DNA of 7,961 bases from an uncultured Clostridia bacterium. Its GTDB lineage: Bacteria; Bacillota; Clostridia; Oscillospirales; Oscillospiraceae. Of the stretch, positions 1-5,338 are shown one piece after another; within the stretch, counting starts at the first letter, position 1; every line of letters begins with the position of its first letter. A program made the translations under genes and the position numbers. The stretch is taken from contig CAMGCA010000080.1 of the NCBI GenBank assembly GCA_946011705.1, forward strand, positions 1-7,961, written 5' to 3'. A model generated the notes under the pieces. It saw nothing but the letters and a program-made list of their open reading frames with translations, had not been told where the DNA came from and made no database searches.

Positions 1-19
1 CGCCGGAGACCGGCCCCGG

Positions 20-829
20 CTAGCCGGTGCCCGGAAGGGGGGAGTGGATGTACAGCTTTCCGGCGCCCAGCGTTTTTCCGCTGGCGTCGGATACGGTCAC
101 TTCCTCGTCAAACATTGGACCGTCGTCGGTGACCAGCACGGTCAGCTGTCCCTTGCGGGCCTGCTCCACCGTGCCGGCCATGACGCTGCCGTCGGCACGG
201 GTGACGGCAACGGTGTCCCCCCGGCTCAGGCCCTCGGCTTCGATGTCCACGGCCATGTAGCCGTCCAGGCTGAGGAGCGCCAGAGCGCCGTTTTTCGCCA
301 TGCAGACCCCCACGTCATCGCCAATCTCAGCGTAGATTTTCTTGACGCGGCCGCTGACACCGGCGGTCAGGCTGGTGGAAGCGGTGTCGTCCTTGGCGCT
401 GTTGATGCTCTGATCCAGCTTTTTCAGCTGGCTCTGGGTATCGGACAGGGCGCTCATGACCGAGGCCATGTCCACCTTGGCCAGCAGTTCCCCTTCCGTT
501 ACCGGATCGCCTGCCTCCGGGAAGACCTCGTCGATCTCCACCCCGGCGGGAACCTTGATTTCCTCCTGATCCACCTGCGCGAGAACCCCGCTGCCGGTGA
601 CCAGGGTGTGAATGGTGCCGGGCTTTACCTCATAGGTCAGCACCTCTTTTTCCGCCGCGGCGAACTTCTTTTCCACGCTGCGCCGCAGAGAAAGCACCAA
701 AAGCACCAGCGCCAGCGCGATAACCGCGATGACGATGATGACGGTGCGAACCACCTTCCGGCGGCGCTGTTTCTTTTCCTGGTTGAGCCTGTCGAAGAGT
801 TCTTCACCAGGACGCTGCTGCTGCTCCAT
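20..829 (-). CDS. Membrane-anchored HlyD/RND-type efflux adaptor, apparently truncated by TAG
   Basis: The 269-residue product starts with a charged cytoplasmic tail (residues 1-25, with RRRK just before the membrane), followed by one hydrophobic segment at about 26-48. The rest would lie outside the cell. Residues 65-120 resemble the first half of a biotinyl/lipoyl-like hairpin domain (VPAGVEIDEVFPEAGDPVTEG), 121-150 a short helical region, and 152-200 a second barrel-like segment (GVSGRVKKIYAEIGDDV). Such adaptors link an inner-membrane exporter, often a MacB-type ABC permease, to the cell exterior. The start ATG is preceded by AAGGAG about 8 nt upstream. As I recall the family, Clostridia members usually run well past 400 residues, and the GKLYIHSPL stretch here lies mid-protein. 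The frame stays open beyond the TAG to the window edge (P-G-P-V-S-G), so this is probably a nonsense-truncated gene. TAAAAT at 864-869 is a possible -10 with no good -35. The family call is firm; the truncation is inferred. Confidence 0.8.
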   Translation of the reverse strand: MEQQQRPGEELFDRLNQEKKQRRRKVVRTVIIVIAVIALALVLLVLSLRRSVEKKFAAAEKEVLTYEVKPGTIHTLVTGSGVLAQVDQEEIKVPAGVEIDEVFPEAGDPVTEGELLAKVDMASVMSALSDTQSQLKKLDQSINSAKDDTASTSLTAGVSGRVKKIYAEIGDDVGVCMAKNGALALLSLDGYMAVDIEAEGLSRGDTVAVTRADGSVMAGTVEQARKGQLTVLVTDDGPMFDEEVTVSDASGKTLGAGKLYIHSPLPGTG

Positions 830-959
830 AGGGCGTTCTCCTTAGTTTTCAGTATCGTCCATCATTTTACAAAACCTCGTTTGGAATTTTGGGAATTATT
901 TGTAAACAATCGGAAAATAGCCTTCTCCTATTGGTGGCTGCCCGGTGTCGTCCTACATA

Positions 960-1078
960 TGTCATTGCGAGGAAGCCGTGCGACGTGGCAATCCGTTCTC
1001 CCTGAAAATGTTGGTTATCTGACATTGCAAGTGGATACGGATTGCCACGCCAGTAAAGCGCACTGGCTCGCAATGACA
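960..1078. repeat. 119-bp MITE-like inverted-repeat element flanked by TA
   Basis: The ends are perfect 12-bp inverted repeats: TGTCATTGCGAG at 960-971 and CTCGCAATGACA at 1067-1078. A TA dinucleotide sits immediately outside each end (958-959 and 1079-1080), as for a TA target duplication. A second perfect 12-bp inverted pair lies inside: CGTGGCAATCCG at 984-995 and CGGATTGCCACG at 1038-1049. The spacers between outer and inner arms differ (12 versus 17 nt), and the right spacer contains a small CCAGT/ACTGG hairpin. TGTCATTGCGAGG...GTGGCAATCC is a dispersed palindromic repeat motif I recognise from many bacterial genomes. It carries no transposase, so it would be non-autonomous. TA duplication suggests IS630/mariner-type mobilization, which is inference. 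Open frames across it are by-products of the palindrome. Confidence 0.75.
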
Positions 1079-1084
1079 TAAGGA

Positions 1085-1110
1085 AACACCCCCGCGGTTA
1101 GCGGGGTGTT
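1085..1110 (-). terminator. GC-rich hairpin, probable weak intrinsic terminator
   Basis: AACACCCCCGC (1085-1095) pairs with GCGGGGTGTT (1101-1110) around a GGTTA loop, giving about 10 bp with one bulged C. Read on the minus strand the stem is followed by TTTCCTTAT, a short imperfect T-rich tail. It would end transcripts coming from the right before the adaptor gene. It may be the original terminator of a host gene now displaced by the mobile element. Confidence 0.5.
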
Positions 1111-1135
1111 CGTAAGACAGTTAAATTCCAAAATC

Positions 1136-1154
1136 TGAAAACCATTGGTTTTCA
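1136..1154. repeat. 19-bp near-perfect palindrome near the putative element end
   Basis: TGAAAACCA (1136-1144) and TGGTTTTCA (1146-1154) are perfect 9-bp inverted arms around a single central T. It lies 20 bp beyond the recombinase stop codon, in a short AT-rich stretch with no gene. It could be a recombinase binding site at the element end or an operator. Nothing in the sequence decides between these. Confidence 0.5.
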
Positions 1155-1187
1155 AGGGACGGCGTGGCTTCGGTCACGCCGTTTCTT
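1154..1187 (+). other. UUCG-capped hairpin overlapping the recombinase stop codon
   Basis: On the plus strand 1154-1168 can pair with 1173-1187 over 15 positions (12 Watson-Crick, 3 G-U), closed by a C(TTCG)G tetraloop. T-rich sequence (CTTCTTTC) follows. The three G-U pairs exist only on the plus strand; the minus strand keeps an uninterrupted 8-bp core (1159-1166 with 1175-1182) and has no T run after it. It therefore resembles a terminator for plus-strand transcription entering the element from the left more than one for the recombinase gene. Its right half is also recombinase coding sequence. Confidence 0.45.
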
Positions 1188-2892
1188 CTTTCAGAAGTTC
1201 CTCCAGAGGGATAAACCCGATGCCGTCATACTGGATGTGGATGTGCTGGGTACGCTTGCCATTGACCTTGACGGGGGCATCCACATAGATTGCCTTCACC
1301 AGTTCTCTCAGGGCATAGGGGTCAAGCTCCTCAATGCCCACATACTTGTGCGCTTTCTGGATGAACTGCTCAATATTTTCGTTCTGCCGCTGCTGTACTT
1401 CCAAATCCTTCCGGAGCGTGATGACTTCCGCTTCCAACTGCTTCTGTTCGGCTTCGTAGGTCTGACTCATCATGTCAAAGCGTTCATCACTCAGCTTGCC
1501 CTTGGCGTTGTCCTCGTAAATCTTTATGAACAGCCGCTTCAGTTCGGAAATCCGCTTTTCGTTGCGCTCCAACTGCTTCCGGGCGATTTTCATTTTCTCA
1601 GAGGATTCCACCCGCAGATGCTGCTCCATGACGGAGATAAAGTGCTGCTGGTGCCGTAGGATATAGCCAGTGACCAGCTGAATGTGCCGCAGAACCAGAT
1701 GGTTCAAAACCTTTTCCCGGATGAAGTGGGCACCGCACTTTTCCTTGTGCTTCCAATGCAGAGAACACTCGAAGAAGGCACCTTCCGTCTTGTAGTTGTT
1801 GGTTGCACCGTAGTAGAGCTTTTCCCCACAGTCAGAACAGAATACCAGGCCGGAGAACATACTGGTTCTGCCGGATTTGGTTTTGCGGTGCCGCTGCTCA
1901 CGAATCTGCTGAACCTTTTCAAACACATCCTCCGGGATGATTGCTTCATGTGTATCATAGAAAACGGCCTGCTTCTCCTCTGGATTCAATCGCTGCTTTT
2001 TGTCCCAGACGGAATTCGTATAGGTTTTGAAGTTGACTGTGCAGCCGGTATATTCCCTCCGCTCAAGAATGTGAACTACTGTGTTGCAGTTCCACCCACA
2101 CGGATTCTCAGGGACAGCATTGGGAAGATTCCTCCCATGACTTTTCTGATATGCCGTTGGGGTCAGCACCTTTTCCGCTTTCAACTGGTTGGCAATCTGC
2201 GATGGGCCACGCCCTTCCATGCACAGGTCAAAGATGTGTTTTACAACCTTGGCGGCTTCCGGGTCAATGATCCAGTGCTTGGGATTTTCCGGGTCTTTCA
2301 CATAACCGTATGGAGCATTGGTGGTCAGCGGAACGCCCCGCTCGCCCTTCGCCTTGTTGACGGCACGGATTTTCCGGCTGGTGTCACGAGCGTAAAACTC
2401 GTTGAACCAGTTCTTGATTCCGGCGAAGTCATTGTTGACACTGTTGGGATCGGCGGAATCGAAATCGTCATTGATGGCGATGAAGCGAACGCCGTTCTGG
2501 GGGAAGGTGAAGTTGGTGTACAGCCCAGTCAGTGCGGAGTTTCTGCCCAGTCTGGAAAGGTCTTTGCAGAGGATAATCCCCACCTTGCCGGATTCCACCT
2601 GTTCCAGCATACTCTGAAAGCCGGGGCGGTCATAATTCGTACCGCTGAAACCGTCATCTACGAAGAATACCGGATTCGGGAAATGATGCTCTTTGGCATA
2701 CTGCAAAAGAATGGACTTCTGATTTTCGATGGACAGGGATTCGCCCATCCGCTCGTCCTCCTGGGACAGTCTGCAATAAAGGGCGGTGATTTTTTCGGTT
2801 GCTCCTAACATTTCTGTTTCCTCCTTCGATGGAGCAACTGTCAGTACAAGATTGGTTGGATTTATTGTATCAAAATTCGTGGTGTTTGTCAT
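1174..2892 (-). CDS. Large serine site-specific recombinase (TnpX/TndX-type)
   Basis: This 572-residue protein should excise and integrate the element through a serine-linked DNA intermediate. The N-terminal resolvase domain covers about 34-185: ALYCRLSQEDE puts R41 and the probable nucleophile S43 in the usual place, followed by DGFSGTNYDRPGF and KDLSRLGRN (about 110-118). The recombinase DNA-binding domain follows (about 193-290, starting APYGYVKDP). A zinc ribbon has C352/C355 and C376/C386, then a coiled coil at about 425-515. A C-terminal DUF4368-like segment (VNGKRTQHIHIQYDGIGFIPL) ends the protein. Length is normal for the family. The chosen ATG overlaps the upstream stop codon as ATGA and has GGAGG 7 nt away. 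A second ATG at 2809-2811 (residue 28) has an even better AAGGAGG, so a 545-residue form is equally possible. It is the last gene of the mobilization operon. Confidence 0.93.
   Translation of the reverse strand: MTNTTNFDTINPTNLVLTVAPSKEETEMLGATEKITALYCRLSQEDERMGESLSIENQKSILLQYAKEHHFPNPVFFVDDGFSGTNYDRPGFQSMLEQVESGKVGIILCKDLSRLGRNSALTGLYTNFTFPQNGVRFIAINDDFDSADPNSVNNDFAGIKNWFNEFYARDTSRKIRAVNKAKGERGVPLTTNAPYGYVKDPENPKHWIIDPEAAKVVKHIFDLCMEGRGPSQIANQLKAEKVLTPTAYQKSHGRNLPNAVPENPCGWNCNTVVHILERREYTGCTVNFKTYTNSVWDKKQRLNPEEKQAVFYDTHEAIIPEDVFEKVQQIREQRHRKTKSGRTSMFSGLVFCSDCGEKLYYGATNNYKTEGAFFECSLHWKHKEKCGAHFIREKVLNHLVLRHIQLVTGYILRHQQHFISVMEQHLRVESSEKMKIARKQLERNEKRISELKRLFIKIYEDNAKGKLSDERFDMMSQTYEAEQKQLEAEVITLRKDLEVQQRQNENIEQFIQKAHKYVGIEELDPYALRELVKAIYVDAPVKVNGKRTQHIHIQYDGIGFIPLEELLKEETA
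2820..2826 (-). promoter_or_regulatory. Strong internal ribosome site for an alternative recombinase start
   Basis: The minus strand reads AAGGAGG, then 8 nt, then the ATG at 2811-2809 that encodes Met28. This is the strongest ribosome site in the operon, and that start lies just before the conserved KITALYCRLS core. It either marks the true start or gives a second isoform lacking 27 residues. Confidence 0.6.
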
Positions 2893-3182
2893 TGGGCATC
2901 CTCCACTTTTTCTGTAAATTTTTTGGCGGTGATGCGTTCCAGCTTACGGATTAGGCTTTCCGTTCCCTCAAAGCTGCCGGTGACGGTGAAAACTGTCCCG
3001 GAGATTTCTTCCGTGATGGTAAGCTGGGGAATCCAGTAGGCGGAGAGATTCTTCACATGGATTCGACCGTCCTCACCGAACCAATAGTTTCCACACCGCT
3101 GTTTTTCGCATTGCTGGGAGAAACGGTATTCGGGAGCAGCGTTCGCTGCTTCCGATAAGATCGTTGTTTTTTGTTCTTTCAT
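2889..3182 (-). CDS. 97-aa small element-encoded protein, possibly TnpW-like
   Basis: I do not recognise this protein with certainty. It has a polar N-terminus (1-20), a segment with two cysteines (C25, C30) and several aromatics (GNYWFGEDG, residues 31-39), and a C-terminal half predicted as beta strands followed by a helix (SGTVFTVTGSFEGTESLIRK, about 61-80, then a basic helix). The strand-strand-helix part recalls the small TnpW proteins encoded beside TnpX-type recombinases; this is resemblance from memory only. There is no signal peptide or membrane segment. AAAGGA lies about 8 nt before the ATG. The stop codon overlaps the recombinase start (ATGA), so the two are probably translationally coupled. 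The gene begins 38 bp after the relaxase stop. The position suggests an accessory or regulatory role in recombination. Confidence 0.75.
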   Translation of the reverse strand: MKEQKTTILSEAANAAPEYRFSQQCEKQRCGNYWFGEDGRIHVKNLSAYWIPQLTITEEISGTVFTVTGSFEGTESLIRKLERITAKKFTEKVEDAQ

Positions 3183-3220
3183 AAATAGCGTCCTTTCTTT
3201 TGAATGACAGAATGAAGGAA

Positions 3221-4696
3221 TCAGATTTCCTGTTCCTGCTGATGGTTTCGATTTTGTGCCTGCTCAATATCCTTGCGGACGGAATCAATGTGGGATTTGA
3301 TTTTCCAAAGCTGCTGAGAATCCTCCCGGATGGACTTGAACTGGGCATAGGTTTCTTCATGCTCCTGTTCCAATCTGGCATACTCTGCATCCAGCTTCTG
3401 GCGGTCAAATTTGCCGTCCGGGAATTGGGCGGACAGTTTGCGGCGAGCTTCATAGAACTGTTTCAGCTCAGCGGCGTGGTCTGCCTTGTACTTCTCTTTG
3501 GCACGGGTGAACTTGATTTTCTGCAAGCCGTCGTACACGGGCTTCATCTCATGGTAGGTGGTTAGATAGTCCGGCAGCTTGCGGATTTCTTTCATGCGGG
3601 CAGTTTGGCTGTCCAGCGTTTCCTTCAAAGCGTCGGAGGATTCCCGGAGCGTGTTTACCCGATCTTCCAGCGTATCCAGATCGTGAATCCCGTGCTCCAT
3701 GAGATAGTTAAACAGGGCATTCATCTCCTTCAGGGTGTTGATTCGGGCTTTCTGGGAATAGGCTCCGGCGTTACGGCGATCATAGTAGGCTTGCAGCAGA
3801 GAAATCAAATCCGGGGTTTTGGGCTTGGACAGTTCGTCCTTTACCTCTTTCAGCCATTCCGCCAGAGCGGCGATTTTCTTTCGGATATCCCGGATGGCAG
3901 CATTGGTCGCTTTCACCCAGCGGTTGAACTCGCCCTTCTCGGTAGCGATGCCTTTGCGCTCCATTGCACGGACTGTGGGTCCTTCGTGGACGGTGGGCAG
4001 TAAATCTACGCCCTGCCGTTCATAGCTGCGGTGGTCGATGCGGCTAGGCAGTTCCTTTTCGGAAAACTTGGCATTGCACAATTCCGCCCAAGCCTGCCGC
4101 CAGTGCTCCAGCGTTTCGGGACTGCCCCAGTCGGTGGTGGGGACGGCATTGAACACATAGTCGCCGGTTCCGTCGGGGATGCGCTCTCCCTTTTCGTTCA
4201 GCACATATTCCCGCCGCTGCTTGTTGCCCCACTTTCCGTTCGGCTCAATGGGACGGATGGGGCACATCACATGGAAGTGGGGATTGGAAATACCGCCGTC
4301 CTCTTTGTCGGGGGAATGCACGGCGAAATCCACGATCATGCCCCGGCTCACAAACTGCTCCAACAAAAACTGCCTTGCAAGCGCGCTGTTCTCCTCCATG
4401 GAAAACTCGTTCTGCAAGGCTATGTCAAAGCTATATGCAAGCTGGGCTTTCTTTCCACGCTCCACTTTCTCCACGGCGTCCCAAAGGGTTTCCCGGTCGG
4501 CGTACTCCGGCGGGGCATGGGCGGGCAGCAGAATTTCCGAACAGACCACACCGCCCTTGCGGGTGTAGTCGCTGTCCTCGCCGTAGTATTCACTGTGGAG
4601 CTTTTCTCCGGCACGGTAGGCGGCTGCGGCAACGGCAGACTGTCCGGCGCTGCGCTTGATTTGGGTGACATGAAAATGAAACAGTGCGATAGTCAA
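3221..4696 (-). CDS. MobA/MobL family relaxase (MOBQ type)
   Basis: The 491-residue relaxase should nick oriT, stay linked to the 5' end and lead the strand into a recipient. The N-terminal catalytic domain is clear. SAVAAAAYRAGEKL contains the probable nucleophile Y27. H127 together with H140 and H142 (NPHFHVMCP) form the metal-binding triad. NGKWGNKQRREY (about 153-164) and PSRIDHRSYERQG (217-229) are family signatures. From about 265 onward the protein is charged and helical, with long coiled-coil stretches and a Q/E-rich end; no primase domain is present. The start is a TTG overlapping the DUF3847 stop codon by 4 nt (TTGA). No ATG occurs before residue 100, beyond Y27, so a non-ATG start is required. 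GGGAGG lies only 2 nt from the TTG, an unusually short spacing. A matching MOBQ oriT lies upstream of the operon. Confidence 0.93.
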   Translation of the reverse strand: MTIALFHFHVTQIKRSAGQSAVAAAAYRAGEKLHSEYYGEDSDYTRKGGVVCSEILLPAHAPPEYADRETLWDAVEKVERGKKAQLAYSFDIALQNEFSMEENSALARQFLLEQFVSRGMIVDFAVHSPDKEDGGISNPHFHVMCPIRPIEPNGKWGNKQRREYVLNEKGERIPDGTGDYVFNAVPTTDWGSPETLEHWRQAWAELCNAKFSEKELPSRIDHRSYERQGVDLLPTVHEGPTVRAMERKGIATEKGEFNRWVKATNAAIRDIRKKIAALAEWLKEVKDELSKPKTPDLISLLQAYYDRRNAGAYSQKARINTLKEMNALFNYLMEHGIHDLDTLEDRVNTLRESSDALKETLDSQTARMKEIRKLPDYLTTYHEMKPVYDGLQKIKFTRAKEKYKADHAAELKQFYEARRKLSAQFPDGKFDRQKLDAEYARLEQEHEETYAQFKSIREDSQQLWKIKSHIDSVRKDIEQAQNRNHQQEQEI

Positions 4697-4998
4697 GTCC
4701 TCCCTTGGTCATGCTTGTGGATTGCTTCCGCAAGCAAAGTCTGAACCTCCGGCAGAGCAAAGATGGATTCCGCAAGAGCGTAGAACTCCACTTCCGTCAG
4801 AGCCTTTACCGTGGGAGCCACGCTCTCTACAGCGGCACCACGGGTGATGAGCCGGTGAGTGCGCTTTTGCCGTTCGCCTTTCTCACAGTAGGCAATCCGG
4901 TTTTCATACTGCTGCGCCTTGTGTTGGAGCTGAACAAGCTGCTGCTCACAGGCGGCACGTTCGGCTTCCAGCTGGGATAGGGATTTCTGTTTTGACAT
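4693..4998 (-). CDS. DUF3847 family protein, probable relaxosome accessory
   Basis: The 101-residue protein opens with a heptad-like coiled coil (about 6-40: LSQLEAERAACEQQLVQLQ), then a basic turn (KGERQKRTHRLITRGAAVES, about 40-59), then a helical C-terminal part. This matches the DUF3847 proteins found directly before MobA/MobL relaxases in Clostridia elements. The basic centre and coiled coil suggest a dimeric DNA-binding partner of the relaxase, comparable in role to MobC; that is inference. The start was set at the ATG at 4996-4998 because AGGAGG lies 10 nt upstream. An in-frame ATG at 5046 has no ribosome site and falls inside a hairpin. It is the first gene of the operon. Its stop codon overlaps the relaxase start. 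I see no convincing -35/-10 pair upstream. Confidence 0.85.
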   Translation of the reverse strand: MSKQKSLSQLEAERAACEQQLVQLQHKAQQYENRIAYCEKGERQKRTHRLITRGAAVESVAPTVKALTEVEFYALAESIFALPEVQTLLAEAIHKHDQGRT

Positions 4999-5033
4999 TT
5001 TTGAATGACCTCCTAAAAGATTTGGATAAAAAA

Positions 5034-5059
5034 TGACCGCCAGCATTTACTGACGGTCA
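5034..5059. repeat. Inverted repeat in the leader of the mobilization operon
   Basis: TGACCGCCAG (5034-5043) and CTGACGGTCA (5050-5059) form a 10-position stem with one mismatch around a 6-nt loop. It lies 36 bp before the DUF3847 start codon, between the oriT hairpins and the ribosome site. This is a reasonable place for an operator bound by a relaxosome protein, or for a leader hairpin. Confidence 0.5.
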
Positions 5060-5076
5060 GACTTACGATATGAAAA

Positions 5077-5121
5077 CTTGGTCAGCGGGAATGGTTTGCA
5101 AAACCGTTTCTGCTGACCGAG
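5077..5121 (+). other. 21-bp strand-asymmetric hairpin in the oriT region
   Basis: Positions 5077-5097 pair with 5101-5121 without interruption (17 Watson-Crick and 4 G-U/G-T pairs) around a GCA loop. All four wobble pairs occur when the plus strand folds; on the minus strand they become A-C mismatches. The structure therefore belongs to plus-strand single-stranded DNA or plus-strand RNA, not to the minus-strand operon leader. The plus strand is also the one carrying the predicted nick sequence. A single-strand initiation site, a relaxosome recognition structure or a small antisense RNA are all possible. Confidence 0.6.
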
Positions 5122-5133
5122 TCTGCAAGGATA

Positions 5134-5146
5134 GCCGCATAGCGGC
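5134..5146. repeat. Short GCCGC/GCGGC hairpin
   Basis: GCCGC (5134-5138) pairs with GCGGC (5142-5146) around an ATA loop. It is the first of three consecutive hairpins that fill 5134-5217, part of the structured non-coding region between the mobilization operon and the nick site. Confidence 0.45.
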
Positions 5147-5147
5147 G

Positions 5148-5166
5148 CAAGGGGTGCAGCCCCTTG
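5148..5166. repeat. CAAGGGG/CCCCTTG hairpin
   Basis: CAAGGGG (5148-5154) pairs perfectly with CCCCTTG (5160-5166) around TGCAG. It follows the previous hairpin after one base. No T run follows on either strand, so it is unlikely to be an intrinsic terminator. Confidence 0.5.
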
Positions 5167-5187
5167 TTCGGAACGCAGTGACGCAAG

Positions 5188-5217
5188 ACAGCCCGGACAT
5201 TCAGGGGCCCGGGCTGT
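5188..5217. repeat. ACAGCCCGG/CCGGGCTGT hairpin
   Basis: ACAGCCCGG (5188-5196) pairs perfectly with CCGGGCTGT (5209-5217) around a 12-nt loop. It lies 18 bp before the oriT inverted repeat and may be a binding site for relaxosome proteins. This is the strongest all-Watson-Crick stem of the group. Confidence 0.5.
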
Positions 5218-5235
5218 TCGCTCCGCAGGACGCAC

Positions 5236-5281
5236 ATACGGGGATTACCCCGTATAGAAGTGCGCCCTTAGTGCCTAAGGG
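5236..5281 (+). other. oriT: MOBQ-type origin of transfer (oriT) with predicted nick sequence
   Basis: ATACGGGG (5236-5243) and CCCCGTAT (5248-5255) form a perfect 8-bp inverted repeat with an ATTA loop. After three bases comes AAGTGCGCCCT (5258-5268). This is the arrangement of RSF1010/R1162 and pTF1 oriT sites, where an inverted repeat sits just 5' of a core close to TAAGTGCGCCCT. A second small stem follows, CCCTTA (5265-5270) with TAAGGG (5276-5281), overlapping the core. A MobA/MobL relaxase, the matching enzyme family, is encoded just downstream. The nicked strand should be the plus strand. By analogy with R1162 the inverted repeat would be on the trailing side, so the ABC side transfers first. 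Confidence 0.8.
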
Positions 5282-5298
5282 TTAACTCAACTACAGGA

Positions 5299-5338
5299 GC
5301 CGCCAGTACCGGCACCGTGGGGTGTCAGAACTGGCGGC
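5299..5338. repeat. Two-tier hairpin between oriT and the ABC permease stop
   Basis: An outer 9-bp perfect stem (GCCGCCAGT 5299-5307 with ACTGGCGGC 5330-5338) encloses an inner 6-bp stem (5311-5316 with 5321-5326, one G-U on the plus strand) capped by GTGG. Symmetric 3-nt internal loops separate the tiers. It starts 10 nt beyond the permease stop codon, so it may terminate or protect the ABC mRNA, although no T run follows on the minus strand. It could equally belong to oriT or mark an element end. Confidence 0.5.

Noticed and set aside
867..1079. Minus-strand open frame of 70 codons upstream of the adaptor gene
   Set aside because: Most of it is read through the palindromic MITE-like repeat; it has no good ribosome site and the peptide is the kind of artefact this repeat family produces.
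44..1081. Long plus-strand open frame opposite the adaptor gene
   Set aside because: It is the antisense of a recognisable adaptor in G+C-rich DNA and runs into the repeat; it shows no domain of its own.
1684..2808. 374-codon plus-strand open frame opposite the recombinase
   Set aside because: It mirrors the conserved recombinase gene and has no recognisable domain or convincing ribosome site.
4999..5046. N-terminal extension of the DUF3847 protein to the ATG at 5046
   Set aside because: That ATG has no Shine-Dalgarno and lies in a hairpin, while the ATG at 4998 has AGGAGG 10 nt upstream.
5148..5217. Intrinsic terminators in the oriT region
   Set aside because: The stems are strong but no T run follows on either strand, so transfer-related structure is the better reading.
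5047..5235. 62-codon minus-strand open frame in the oriT region
   Set aside because: It runs through consecutive hairpins, is rich in Arg/Pro/Cys as expected from stem sequence, and has no ribosome site.
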